From Actinocrispum wychmicini (GTDB taxonomy: Bacteria; Actinomycetota; Actinomycetes; Mycobacteriales; Pseudonocardiaceae), in the NCBI RefSeq assembly GCF_004345645.1, contig NZ_SLWS01000004.1, forward strand, positions 124,001 to 188,000: a stretch of 64,000 bases of DNA, in the 5' to 3' direction. The notes beneath the pieces were generated by a model, which was given only the letters and a program-made list of their open reading frames with translations, ran no database searches and was not told the DNA's origin. The translations under genes and the position numbers were made by a program. Below are positions 25,629 to 33,846 of the stretch, in pieces. The first letter of the stretch is position 1. Each line of letters begins with the position of its first letter.

Positions 25629-27050
25629 TCAGGAGGCGCAGCAGGACAGTTTCGCGACGTCGCGGGTGAAGGTTTGGGCGGCGAGTTTGAGGCCTTCGGC
25701 CATGGTCAGGTAAGGGGACCACTGGTTGGCCAGCTGCTGCACCGTCATTTGGTTGGTGAGGGCGGTGACGGCGGTGGTGATCACCTCGCCGGCGCTTTCG
25801 GCGATCACGTGCGCGCCGAGCAGTCGTCCGGTGCCGTGTTCGGCGACGAGTTTGATCAGGCCGCGGGCGTCCCGGTTGACCAACGCACGCGGCACGTACT
25901 CCAGCGTCAGCACACGACACTCAGACTGGTATCCCTGTTCGACGGCCTGGGCGTCGGTCAGGCCGGCCGATGCGATCTGCGGGCTGGTGAATGTCACCTT
26001 CGGCAGCGGGTGGTAGTCCAGTGTGCGATGTGCGTCGTCGAAGGCGTTGTCGGCCATCAGGGTGCCGTGGGCGGCGGCGACGTAGACGAACTGCGGGTGG
26101 CCGGTGACGTCCCCGGCAGCCCAGATCCGTGGATGGCTGGTGCGCAGGTACTGGTCCACCATGACCTCGCCGCGGGCCCCGGTCTTCACTCCGACCGCGT
26201 CCAAGTTCAGGCCCGCGGTGATCGGCCGGCGGCCAGTGGCCACCAGCACTTGCTCGGCTCGCAGCGCGCGGGGGTGGCCATCCGAAGCACTGAATGTGAG
26301 TTGGTAGTCGGCCGGGCCGCGCTCGACCTGGGTGGTCGTGGTGTCGGTCAGGACCCGGATGCCCTCGTCGCGGAACACCTCCGCGAGCACCGCGCTGATC
26401 TCGGGTTCCTCGAACGGTGCCAGCCGGGGCAATGCCTCCAGCACGGTGACCTCAACGCCCAGCCGCTGCCACAACTGGGCCTGCTCCAGGCCGACGGCGT
26501 TGCCGCCGAGCACGATCATCGAGGCGGGCAGGCGATCGAGCTCCATCGCCGTAGTCGAGGTCAGATACCCCGCCTCGGTGAGGCCGTCGATCGGGGGTGC
26601 CCACGGGGCCGAGCCGGTGGCGACCAGGTAATGCTCGGCCGTCACCCTGGTCACCTCTCCGCCAGCTGGTTCGACGTCCAGTGCCGGACCTGAGCCGGTG
26701 GCGATGAACCGAGCGGTGCCGGGCAGGATGTCCCAGCCGTACTCGTCGGCCAGGTCGATGTACTTCCCTGCGCGCAGTGTCTCCACCAGATCCCGCTTTC
26801 CGCCGATCAGGGCAGGCAGGTCCACGTTGGCCGCGCTGGTGTGGATGCCGGGGAACCACGCATCGAGGGCGCTGTGGCGGGCCTCGGCCGCGGCCAGCAA
26901 CGCCTTGGACGGCACGCACCCGGTGCTCACACACGTCCCGCCGACGGTGCCGCGTTCGATCATCACCACGCTGCGGCCCTTGGCCCGCGCGGCGATGGCC
27001 GCCGCGAATCCAGCCGCACCCGAACCAATCACCGCCAGGTCATATGGCAT
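25629..27050 (-). CDS. merA: Mercuric reductase
   Basis: 473 residues. FAD motif VIGSGAAGFAAAIAARA, redox-active GGTC40VSTGC45VPSK, NAD(P)H site VLGGNAVGLEQAQLW, ATGRRP and AAGDVTGHPQFVYVAA (FAD, with the catalytic-region Tyr), and the dimer domain. The C-terminal vicinal pair C470-C471 (LSCCAS) hands Hg(II) to the active site. No N-terminal heavy-metal domain, the short form common in actinobacteria. It reduces Hg(II) to volatile Hg(0) in the cytoplasm with NADPH, completing MerB's work. Divergent from an ArsR-type regulator across a 20-bp operator. Confidence 0.95.
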   Translation of the reverse strand: MPYDLAVIGSGAAGFAAAIAARAKGRSVVMIERGTVGGTCVSTGCVPSKALLAAAEARHSALDAWFPGIHTSAANVDLPALIGGKRDLVETLRAGKYIDLADEYGWDILPGTARFIATGSGPALDVEPAGGEVTRVTAEHYLVATGSAPWAPPIDGLTEAGYLTSTTAMELDRLPASMIVLGGNAVGLEQAQLWQRLGVEVTVLEALPRLAPFEEPEISAVLAEVFRDEGIRVLTDTTTTQVERGPADYQLTFSASDGHPRALRAEQVLVATGRRPITAGLNLDAVGVKTGARGEVMVDQYLRTSHPRIWAAGDVTGHPQFVYVAAAHGTLMADNAFDDAHRTLDYHPLPKVTFTSPQIASAGLTDAQAVEQGYQSECRVLTLEYVPRALVNRDARGLIKLVAEHGTGRLLGAHVIAESAGEVITTAVTALTNQMTVQQLANQWSPYLTMAEGLKLAAQTFTRDVAKLSCCAS

Positions 27051-27080
27051 GCCACACTCCGCTCAGTCGACAAACTGGAC

Positions 27081-27100
27081 GTATTCGCCCAGGCGAATAC
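27081..27100. promoter_or_regulatory. Mercury-operon operator
   Basis: GTATTCGCC-CA-GGCGAATAC is a perfect 9-bp dyad, 30 bp upstream of merA's start and 63 bp from the divergent regulator gene. A second, shorter palindrome (TATCCGGATA, 27126-27135) lies nearer that gene. It is the likely site of the ArsR-type MerR. Confidence 0.75.
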
Positions 27101-27163
27101 ACTAGAGCCTACTGTAGCATTCTGATATCCGGATACATGTGACTCGATCGAGGGACGGCCGCC

Positions 27164-27559
27164 ATGCCGGAGATTCACCCGACGACCGCGACGCTGCTGC
27201 CAGTGGAGGCAGATGGGGTGCAGGTGGTGGCCAAGTTCTTCCGGGCGCTGGGGGACCCGGTGCGGCTGCGGCTGTTGGAGTTCCTGCTGCACGCCGAGCA
27301 CACAGTAACCGAGTGCGTGGCCCAGGTCGGGTTGTCGCAGGGCAGGGTGTCCAGCCACCTGAGTTGCTTGGCCGACTGCGGCTACGTGGCGCTGCGCAGG
27401 GAGGGCCGTTTCTCCTACTACCGGGTGGCCGACGCGCGTGTCGCTGACCTGGTACTACTGGCCCGTTCGCTGGCCGCCGAGAACACTGCGGCATTGGCGA
27501 CCTGTGTGCGAATCGACGACCAGCAAGTAGCCCCACGACCTGCTCCGACCCAATCCTGA
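27164..27559 (+). CDS. ArsR/SmtB-family regulator of the mercury genes
   Basis: 131 residues from ATG 27164 (GAGGGA 8 nt before). Winged helix FFRALGDPVRLRLLEFLLHAEHTVTECVAQVGLSQGRVSSHLSCLADCGYVALRREGRFSYYRV. Cys residues in the recognition region (C53-like, LSCLADCGY) and near the C-terminus (ATCVR) fit metal sensors such as CmtR and the ArsR-type MerR of Streptomyces mer operons. Divergent from merA, with a palindrome between. It should repress merA and its followers and release on Hg(II) or an organomercurial. Confidence 0.88.
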   Translation: MPEIHPTTATLLPVEADGVQVVAKFFRALGDPVRLRLLEFLLHAEHTVTECVAQVGLSQGRVSSHLSCLADCGYVALRREGRFSYYRVADARVADLVLLARSLAAENTAALATCVRIDDQQVAPRPAPTQS

Positions 27560-27790
27560 ACGTCAGCCCGGGGCGGTCGGCCGACGCGGAGCGGTCGGCA
27601 TCCTTAGCTGGGAGCAGTTCGACGCGGCCGAGTGCGGCAATGCCAATCACCTGGCGGGCTGGCTGCGCAGCCGAGGAGCACAACGCGCCAGCGAGGCGAG
27701 CCGGTGATCGCTGCGACAGAACGGGTTGCAGCGCGGCACCATCCGGATTCACTTGTGTGGCGAGGAATCAGCGAGCGCCGCCGCGGGACA

Positions 27791-28396
27791 TCAGGGCCCA
27801 ACGACATGCTCTCGTAGTGAGTCGACATAGTCCGCGTCCACGAGCCACGTCGTCGTGTCGATCACGTTGCCTTGCTCGTCGAGCAGGACTTTGGTTTCCA
27901 GGGACGGCGAGTTGACCTTGGCCGACAGGTCCCCAGGCTTGTTGGGCGCCACCTTCCAGTCCGGTCGGCCGAAACCGTCGCGCCATCCGACCAGCCATGG
28001 GCTCGGCTCGTCAACATCAACCAACACCACGACGACAGTGAATGCCTTGCCGCCCAACTTATCATCGAGGCCGGCAATGAGCTGCATGCCGACCGAGTCG
28101 GGACAGGTCGATCTGGTGAACCAGATGAGCGACTTCTTCCCAGCCAGCGATGCCTTCGTGATCGACGTGCCATCGGCCCCGGTCAGGGTGAACTCCGGGA
28201 ACGGTTGCACGCCATCGGCCGGAGTCGACTCGACAGCGGCCCCGGGTTGCACCCGTGCGCCGTCTGATGTCCCTCGTGCGGAACCCACGACCACCGCCAA
28301 GGCAGCCACCACGAGCGCGGCGCATGCAACGGCAATGCGGGTTCGCCTCTGTCGCGTCCACTGCACCCTTTGGGCAGCAGGTGTCACACCCACCAT
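27791..28396 (-). CDS. Membrane-anchored redoxin-like protein (TlpA/SCO1 type, single Cys)
   Basis: 201 residues from ATG 28396. A transmembrane anchor at about 20-40, then an extracytoplasmic thioredoxin-like domain (FPEFTLTGADGTSITKASLAGKKSLIWFTRSTCPDSVG). C98 is the only Cys of the usual CxxC position, so it is more likely a peroxiredoxin-like or metal-handling variant than a disulfide oxidase. It is the last gene of a leftward operon with a CxxC protein 57 bp upstream. Function within metal stress is inferred from context. Confidence 0.75.
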   Translation of the reverse strand: MVGVTPAAQRVQWTRQRRTRIAVACAALVVAALAVVVGSARGTSDGARVQPGAAVESTPADGVQPFPEFTLTGADGTSITKASLAGKKSLIWFTRSTCPDSVGMQLIAGLDDKLGGKAFTVVVVLVDVDEPSPWLVGWRDGFGRPDWKVAPNKPGDLSAKVNSPSLETKVLLDEQGNVIDTTTWLVDADYVDSLREHVVGP

Positions 28397-28453
28397 CGTC
28401 TCCAGTTTCGGTCGTTCCGTTGCGTGCTTGTGGCCGTGTTGCCCTGAGCCGCT

Positions 28454-29092
28454 CTAGGCGAGTTTGTCCACCTGCTCAAGGAGAGTGGTCATGCTGCCGG
28501 CAGGTTCACCGTCGGTGTAGGTGATGCGCCCGTTGGTGTCGAGTAGGAAGTAGATGTCGGTGTAGGACTTGGGGTTGTAGGCGTAGGTCAGGTCGGCGGA
28601 GGAGGTGCCGAAGATCCAGTCCGGGTCGCCGTACAAGGCACCGGCCAGGTTTTTGCCGAAGTCCGCGATGCTGGGGCCGGGTTGCCCCAGGTCCTGGTAC
28701 ATCTCGATTTCCACCACCCGGACGTTGTTGGCCCGAAGCCGGGGGAACTCGTGCGCCACGGCGGGAGTGCCGGCCTGGCAGGACGGGCACCAGGTGGCTA
28801 CGAACCACAGCAGGGTCGGCCGACCGCGCAGGGACGCCACGGTCATGGTTGCCCCGGAGACAGTGGTGAACTGTCCGTCCGGGGCGGGGTGACCGCTGGT
28901 CGCTGACGCTGGGGCCGAAGAGGCTGTGGTGTGGTTGGCGAGCCGGACAACGGTGATGGTCGCGGCGATGGCGAGAACCGTGGCGGTGGTGGCGATCCAG
29001 CCCCATCGCCGCCGTCGGCGGCTTGCGGCACGGGCTGCCTGTCGGCGGCGCCGGTTCGGGGTCGCTTGACCGGTCGGCGGGGTGCGGCTCAT
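28454..29092 (-). CDS. TlpA/ResA-like membrane-anchored thioredoxin
   Basis: 212 residues from ATG 29092, overlapping the upstream gene by 4 bp (ATGA). A basic Arg-rich cytoplasmic tail, one transmembrane helix (about 32-51), and an extracytoplasmic thioredoxin fold with active site W101-CPSC (C102, C105). Such proteins reduce or make disulfides outside the membrane, for example in cytochrome maturation or protection of thiols from metals. The neighbouring five-helix membrane protein may serve as its electron partner, like CcdA, though it is not clearly homologous. Confidence 0.85.
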   Translation of the reverse strand: MSRTPPTGQATPNRRRRQAARAASRRRRRWGWIATTATVLAIAATITVVRLANHTTASSAPASATSGHPAPDGQFTTVSGATMTVASLRGRPTLLWFVATWCPSCQAGTPAVAHEFPRLRANNVRVVEIEMYQDLGQPGPSIADFGKNLAGALYGDPDWIFGTSSADLTYAYNPKSYTDIYFLLDTNGRITYTDGEPAGSMTTLLEQVDKLA

Positions 29093-29730
29093 CGTGGTTG
29101 TCCGTCCTGGTCGGTGGCGGCGGTCTCGTAGGGCTCGGCGTCGCCGGCCGCATCGTTGTCAGTAGTGGGACAGCCCTGCGCGCTCAGGCAGGTGCTGCGG
29201 GCGATGCGGCGCAGACCCCACCATGCGGTCGCCACCAGCACGGCGAGGCTCCCGGCGAGGAACTCGGTCTGGTGGGTGGCGAAGAAGTACTGCCAGGCGC
29301 CCGTCGTGCCATACACCTGCGCGGTGGACAGCCCGACAAACGCCAGCAGGGTCGGCAGCACTGGGCTGCAGCACAGCAAACTGGGGAGCAGGCTGCCCAG
29401 GACCGCCAACCAGCCTGCGGTCACGGCGGACCGGCCGGCCGCGACCTGGCGGATCGCGTAGATCTGCACGACGAGCACGAAGGCCATCCCCAGTCCGAGG
29501 ATCACGCTCCAGGCGATCATCGCGGGGGTGAGATAGGCCCAGTTGGCGGTGGAGAAGCGCTGGGTGTAGCCGAATGGCAGCAGGATCGTGTAGGCGACGC
29601 CGGTCACCACGGCCGCTACAGCGAAGCCGACCAGTCGCCCGGGTGAGGTGAGGACCTCCGTGGCGGTGGCGAGCACCGAACGCCGAGTGTCCTCACCAGC
29701 TGAGTCGTCGAGGCTCGGTGTTGCGGTCAC
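29089..29730 (-). CDS. Polytopic membrane protein with membrane Cys pair
   Basis: 213 residues from GTG 29730 (GTGA overlap with the gene upstream). About five helices; one contains SLLPSLLCCSPVLPTLLAFVG, a Cys pair flanked by prolines as in metal or electron carriers. The C-terminal tail has two more Cys (STCLSAQGCP). The family is not recognised. It is placed between a His-rich small protein and a TlpA-like thioredoxin, so it may move reducing equivalents or a metal across the membrane. Confidence 0.7.
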   Translation of the reverse strand: MTATPSLDDSAGEDTRRSVLATATEVLTSPGRLVGFAVAAVVTGVAYTILLPFGYTQRFSTANWAYLTPAMIAWSVILGLGMAFVLVVQIYAIRQVAAGRSAVTAGWLAVLGSLLPSLLCCSPVLPTLLAFVGLSTAQVYGTTGAWQYFFATHQTEFLAGSLAVLVATAWWGLRRIARSTCLSAQGCPTTDNDAAGDAEPYETAATDQDGQPR

Positions 29731-30029
29731 TGCGGGCAGCTCCTGTCGCAGCGGCGATGGTGGTGATGCCGCCACCACAGCGCGGTTCCCACGCCGGCCG
29801 CCGCGACGGTCGCGGCGCCACCGACGCCCAACAGCGTCCATCCGGCGGTGACCGCACCGGCGACGAGCAGGTGCGACCCGAAGCAGGCCAGTACCGCGCT
29901 CAGGCCGATCAGCGAGGTGCTCCCGTAAGCGGCCAGCCAAGTGCTCAGATGGCCGCGCCCGCCGGTGGCGCTCGGTGCGGCTGGGATCTCCGGCGACGGC
30001 CCGGATGGGCTGGTGGGCGTACGTGTCAT
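29727..30029 (-). CDS. Small two-helix membrane protein with His/Cys-rich tail
   Basis: 100 residues from ATG 30029. Two hydrophobic helices (STSLIGLSAVLACFGSHLLVA; WTLLGVGGAATVAAAGVG) and the tail WWRHHHHRRCDRSCPQ, a probable metal ligand set. Overall the layout recalls MerT-like small transporters but without its motifs, so unassigned. It is the first gene of the four-gene redox operon, 67 bp downstream of a dyad likely bound by BlaI. Confidence 0.7.
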   Translation of the reverse strand: MTRTPTSPSGPSPEIPAAPSATGGRGHLSTWLAAYGSTSLIGLSAVLACFGSHLLVAGAVTAGWTLLGVGGAATVAAAGVGTALWWRHHHHRRCDRSCPQ

Positions 30030-30096
30030 GGGATGTCTCCTGCGCCGTGGCGCCCGGACAGGAAGTCCGGGACTGCGGACCCAGCACGGCACTCTA

Positions 30097-30110
30097 CTAC
30101 GTATTCGTAG
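30097..30110. promoter_or_regulatory. Candidate BlaI/CopY-type operator
   Basis: CTACG-TATT-CGTAG, a 5-bp dyad with 4-bp centre inside the slightly larger TCTACTACG...CGTAGAT context, between the M56 peptidase gene and the redox operon. The BlaI-family gene at 31148-31528 is the natural candidate to bind. Weak by itself; supported by location. Confidence 0.5.
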
Positions 30111-30146
30111 ATCCAGTTATAACGTTGGGTGATCGTCCGCGTGCGA

Positions 30147-31151
30147 CTACGAGCGCAAGGTCCACAGCGGCCGGGATCCCACTGCGGCGAAGGTGCCTAC
30201 GCACACGGCCAGGCTGGGCAGGACGGCGTGCGGGGTGATGAGTGCGCAAGCGCACCAGGCGAACGCGGCGGCGAGCACGATGCCGAGCGCAACAACCACG
30301 ACACCGGCAGCAGGGGCCGGTTGACGGGGTTGCTGCAGGCGGCGAATCCGGTAGCGCAGGTGCTCCGGATCGCCGAAGGACGCGGCCGAGCCCGATCCAG
30401 TGGCCGCGACGCGGGCGAGTCCGATGCGGGCCAGGGCGGAGAGCAGTGGGGCGGTGCCGACCAGCCGGGCGGCCTCGGCGTCGGCCGCCGCTTCCAGTTC
30501 TTGGCGTAATCCGTTCCAGGCGCGGCGTACCGGGGGGAGGAACTGGTAGGCGCGTGCGACCGGCGCGGCGAGTAGGAGCAGCCGAGGGTGTCCGAGCCGC
30601 ACGTGGGCGCCTTCGTGTTCCAGGACGGCGTGGCGCTCGGCGGGGTCGAGCAGGTTGAGCAGTCCGGTGGTGACGACCGCCCGGGGATGCAGCATGCCGC
30701 CGGCGTAGGCGAGCGGTTCGGCGGCCGGGACGATCCACACCGAGCCGCCCCCGCTCAGGCGGCATTGGGTGGCGCCGGCCAAGGCGAGCCCACGGGGCTC
30801 GGTGCGCCGCGCAAAGGACAGAGCGCGGGCGCCCTGCCAGGCCAGCGGGCTCAACGCGACCAGCACGAGCCCGATACCGGCCAGTTGCCACGGCCCAGCG
30901 TCGATGCCGAACCAGCTCTCGCCGAGCCGGCAGGCGGCCGGTCCGGATGCCGACCGAGTCAGTATGCCGGCCAGGCCGAGCCCGGCGCAGGCCAGCCACC
31001 CTGCCGGCAGCAAGCTCCAGCCGACGAGGCTGACCAGGTGACCCACCGCGAGCAGGCGCGGCGACGCTTGGCGCAGTCGGCGGGTGGACAGCAGGGTCGG
31101 GATGATGGCGAAGACGGCCAACGCCAGCGCGGCGGCCGCGACGTGGGTCAT
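30147..31151 (-). CDS. M56-family (BlaR1-like) membrane metallopeptidase
   Basis: 334 residues from ATG 31151. Several N-terminal helices, then the cytoplasmic zinc peptidase motif LEHEGAHVRLGHPR (HExxH, about residue 178-182) and ELEAAADAEAARLVG, with a C-terminal pair of helices. There is no large extracellular sensor domain. M56 peptidases paired with BlaI relieve repression by cleaving the repressor or a partner. The start overlaps the BlaI stop by 4 bp, so the pair is a unit. Confidence 0.88.
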   Translation of the reverse strand: MTHVAAAALALAVFAIIPTLLSTRRLRQASPRLLAVGHLVSLVGWSLLPAGWLACAGLGLAGILTRSASGPAACRLGESWFGIDAGPWQLAGIGLVLVALSPLAWQGARALSFARRTEPRGLALAGATQCRLSGGGSVWIVPAAEPLAYAGGMLHPRAVVTTGLLNLLDPAERHAVLEHEGAHVRLGHPRLLLLAAPVARAYQFLPPVRRAWNGLRQELEAAADAEAARLVGTAPLLSALARIGLARVAATGSGSAASFGDPEHLRYRIRRLQQPRQPAPAAGVVVVALGIVLAAAFAWCACALITPHAVLPSLAVCVGTFAAVGSRPLWTLRS

Positions 31152-31528
31152 GTCCGCCGGGCCCGGTCCAGGATGGCGGCCAGATCGGCCGCCAGCGCGG
31201 GATCGTCGATGTCCTCGACCAGGTGCGCGAGCACGGCGCGCGGGTCGCGGGCCGAGGCGAGCAGCTGGCCGATCGCCTGGGCGGTCAGCTCGTCCGGGTC
31301 GCCGGCCGCCCGGAACCGCATGACGCGGCCGTCCGGGACCCGCTCGACGAGTCCCTTGCCGACCAGCCTGGCCAGCACGGTCATCAGCGTTGTGTAGGCC
31401 AGCGCGCGATCGGCGAACTGCGCCTGCAGCTGCTTGCCGGTGACCGGAGCGGAGATCGTCCACAGCCGCCGCAGGACCTCGGCCTCCAGCTCGCCGACCG
31501 GTCGGCCGGCGATCACTCGTCTCGGCAT
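31148..31528 (-). CDS. BlaI/MecI/CopY-family repressor
   Basis: 126 residues from ATG 31528 (AAGGGA upstream). Winged helix GELEAEVLRRLWTISAPVTGKQLQAQFADRALAYTTLMTVLARLVGKGLVERVPDGRVMRFRA is typical of the family. No CopY-like CxC zinc tail, so it is nearer BlaI. It is coupled to the M56 peptidase gene. Likely targets: itself and the redox operon downstream, via the CTACG dyad at 30097-30110. The inducing signal is unknown. Confidence 0.9.
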   Translation of the reverse strand: MPRRVIAGRPVGELEAEVLRRLWTISAPVTGKQLQAQFADRALAYTTLMTVLARLVGKGLVERVPDGRVMRFRAAGDPDELTAQAIGQLLASARDPRAVLAHLVEDIDDPALAADLAAILDRARRT

Positions 31529-31542
31529 CGCGGAATCCCTTG

Positions 31543-32586
31543 TCAGGTGCCGGTGTCGGTGGGGTTTCTGCGGCGGGCGACGTATTCGGTGTAAGTGCGC
31601 AGGGTAGCGAGGGTTTCGTCGCTGAGCAGCCGGGAGTAGGTGATGATCGGCGTGCCAGGAGCGAGGTCGGTGAGGGCGTCGGTGGATCCTTGCGAGGCGA
31701 TGATGGCCTCGCAGGAGGCAAGGACCGCCGTGAGGTTGTCCTGGTGCACGTGTGCGTGCCGAGGGGCACTGCTGAACGTGATCCCGGCGCGGCGCAGGGA
31801 AGCTTCCATCCGCGGAGGGCCTTCGGGTTCGGTGCACACGATGGCCACCTGCTTGCCGCCGCATTCCTCGGTGATGCGGCGCAGGGAGTGCAGCGAGGGG
31901 CCGATACCGGCGGCCAGCAGCGGCAGGTCAGCCTCAGCGAGGACGGGCTGGGCCTGATCGAGGCTGTAGAAGGCGACCACGGCGAAGTCAAAACCGGCCA
32001 GCCGCTGCGCCCGCTGGGCGGGGTCGGCACGCTGCAGGTGGGCGAGCAGGGCGGCGTCGACGACGCTGTCGGGCAGGGTCTGGCTGACGGTGGTGCGCAG
32101 GAAGTCCAGTTCGCCTTGGTATTCGTCGATGACGAGAATTCGCGCGGCAGGGACGGCTGTCCGTGCGGCGGCCTGGTAGTAGGCCAGCTCGGCGAATTCC
32201 CGGGCGGTGAAGCCGGCGGCCTCGGCCCGCCGCAGCGCCTGCGTGACGATCTCGCGTAGCGCCCCGGCCACGGTAGCGGCGACGGTGGCCGCGCCGGCGG
32301 CCACGGTGGTGCCGCCCCCGGCCCGGGTGCTGAGGTAGCCCTCGGCTTCCAGCAACCGATACACCTGGGCGACGGTGTTGCGATTGATGTCGAGGAACTC
32401 GGCGAGCTGCCGGATGGTCGGCAACCGGTCTCCGGGACGGAGGTCGCCCACCGAGATCGCCGCGACGATCTGGTCGCGGATCTGGGTGGCCAGCGGGATG
32501 CCGAGAGTCCGGCTCACCGCGATGTTGACCTCCACCGGGCTGCCCACCTCCGCTGCGTCGCGATCCTGTCGTGAACGGATTGTCAT
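31543..32586 (-). CDS. GntR-family regulator with large effector domain
   Basis: 347 residues from ATG 32586 (GGAGG 8 nt before); an ATG at 32601 with AGGAGG is an alternative. Residues about 25-95 form the GntR winged helix (GIPLATQIRDQIVAAISVGDLRPGDRLPTIRQLAEFLDINRNTVAQVYRLLEAEGYL). The C-terminal 240 residues look like two Rossmann-like subdomains (ARILVIDEYQGELDFL; KQVAIVCTEPEG), unlike FCD or UTRA effectors. It is divergent from the HgcAB-like operon, with a 24-bp dyad in between. It probably regulates that operon; the ligand is unknown. Confidence 0.85.
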   Translation of the reverse strand: MTIRSRQDRDAAEVGSPVEVNIAVSRTLGIPLATQIRDQIVAAISVGDLRPGDRLPTIRQLAEFLDINRNTVAQVYRLLEAEGYLSTRAGGGTTVAAGAATVAATVAGALREIVTQALRRAEAAGFTAREFAELAYYQAAARTAVPAARILVIDEYQGELDFLRTTVSQTLPDSVVDAALLAHLQRADPAQRAQRLAGFDFAVVAFYSLDQAQPVLAEADLPLLAAGIGPSLHSLRRITEECGGKQVAIVCTEPEGPPRMEASLRRAGITFSSAPRHAHVHQDNLTAVLASCEAIIASQGSTDALTDLAPGTPIITYSRLLSDETLATLRTYTEYVARRRNPTDTGT

Positions 32587-32634
32587 ACTGCCAGCCTCCA
32601 TCCGCACGCCGCCTCCTGCACCAACCCTAACCAA

Positions 32635-32658
32635 CTTGGCCTATTGACATAGGACAAG
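32635..32658. promoter_or_regulatory. Operator between GntR gene and HgcAB-like operon
   Basis: CTTGGCCTAT-TGAC-ATAGGACAAG: two 10-bp arms with one mismatch around 4 bp, 49 bp upstream of the GntR start and 55 bp upstream of the operon's first gene. GntR proteins bind dyads of this size. One site could serve both directions. Confidence 0.75.
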
Positions 32659-32712
32659 TGGGACTTTTACCGTGCGTTGCACACGCTCGTGCCCTGAATA
32701 CGGGGAGGAACG

Positions 32713-33156
32713 ATGGCGGAGCGGTCGACAGGTGGATGTTGCTCAGACCCGGAGCGCGCGACTCCGTTCGCGCAGCGCGTCGAGGTCGGGCAACGACGGC
32801 GGGTGTTGCTGCGACGCGCGATGCTGGTGTCCTGCGCGGTGCTGTGCGCCGTGGCGTTGCTGCTGTCGGTGGTGGGGGTGTCCACCGCGGTGGCGTATCG
32901 GCTGGAATGGGCTGCCGCGGTGTGTGCTGCCGTGGTGCTGCTGGGCTGGGCGCGCTCGGCGATGACGACGGGTCGGGTGCCATGGCGGCTGGTGGTCGGT
33001 GTAGCTGCGGTCGTGGCCGGGTTCGTGTGGCATCCCCTGGTGCCAGCACTGGTCGCGCTCGCCGCCCTGACCGAACATGTGCTGCGTCCCTCCGACCAGC
33101 AAGCGGCCGTGCCGCAGGGGGGCTCGACGTCCACCGTTGTCGGGCAGCCGGGCTGA
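32713..33156 (+). CDS. Membrane protein of unknown function, HgcAB-like operon
   Basis: 147 residues from ATG 32713. The N-terminal tail holds a Cys pair (STGGCCSDPERATPF), followed by four hydrophobic segments (about 36-58, 64-78, 92-110 and 107-120). Family not recognised. It precedes the methyltransferase by 9 bp and is therefore in the same operon. The CC could bind a thiophilic metal or cofactor. Function unknown. Confidence 0.7.
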   Translation: MAERSTGGCCSDPERATPFAQRVEVGQRRRVLLRRAMLVSCAVLCAVALLLSVVGVSTAVAYRLEWAAAVCAAVVLLGWARSAMTTGRVPWRLVVGVAAVVAGFVWHPLVPALVALAALTEHVLRPSDQQAAVPQGGSTSTVVGQPG

Positions 33157-33165
33157 GGGCCGGGA

Positions 33166-33846
33166 ATGTCCTCGTTTGTGTTCATGAAGCTGCTGGAGAC
33201 CAGCTCCACCCGCTACGACCTGGGGATGCGGGTGCTCAGCGGCGGTCGGATCACCCAGCTGTACCGCGATGTCACCGCCCAGGTCCCTGCGCGGGGACGG
33301 ATCCTGGAGGTGGGCTGCGGCACTGGGGGCGTGACTGCCGAGCTGGTGAGCCCTAGCCGCGAGATCGTGGCGGTGGACCGATCACCGCAGATGTTGGCCG
33401 TCGCCGAGCGCAAGCTGGCCGCATCGATCACGCAGGGCCGGGTGAGGCTGCAGCCGGTGAGCATCACCGGCCTGGAACGGGTGTTCGGGGCGGAGTCGTT
33501 CGACGCGGTGGTGTGCTGCCTGGTGCTCTCCGAGCTCACCGAGACCGAGGAATGCTACGCCCTGGACGTGTTCTGTGGTCTGCTGCGCCCCGGTGGCGTC
33601 CTTGTGGTGGCTGACGAGGTCGTGCCAGAACGGCGGCTGCGGCGCTGGGCGTACCGAGCCCAACGATTCCCGATGGCAGCGCTGACATACGTGCTCACCC
33701 AGACCACCACTCACGCCGCCCACGGCCTGGAAGGCAAGGTCACCGATCGGGGCTTGCAGGACGTGGCGGCCACCCGCTCGCATGGCCAGTCGTTTCAGAT
33801 CGTGCAGGGAAGGAAACCGGCATGCCGCCTGCAGCCCCAGCCGTAA
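33166..33846 (+). CDS. SAM-dependent methyltransferase associated with corrinoid protein (CpaM-like)
   Basis: 226 residues from ATG 33166. Class I methyltransferase: motif I ILEVGCGTGGVTAEL, acidic loop DRSPQMLAVAERKL, post-II FDAVVCCLVLSEL, and motif III LLRPGGVLVVADEV. The N-terminus KLLETSSTRYDLGMRVLSGGR fits methyltransferases that accompany corrinoid HgcA-like proteins; I recall these named corrinoid protein-associated methyltransferase (CpaM) in public annotation. It overlaps the HgcAB-like gene by 25 bp, so the two act together. It may supply or remove a methyl group on the corrinoid, or on a metal product. Substrate unknown. Confidence 0.82.
   Translation: MSSFVFMKLLETSSTRYDLGMRVLSGGRITQLYRDVTAQVPARGRILEVGCGTGGVTAELVSPSREIVAVDRSPQMLAVAERKLAASITQGRVRLQPVSITGLERVFGAESFDAVVCCLVLSELTETEECYALDVFCGLLRPGGVLVVADEVVPERRLRRWAYRAQRFPMAALTYVLTQTTTHAAHGLEGKVTDRGLQDVAATRSHGQSFQIVQGRKPACRLQPQP

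Noticed and set aside
27604..27828. Short frames between the ArsR-type regulator and the redoxin gene
   Set aside because: No ribosome site, no family, and partly overlap the end of the redoxin gene.
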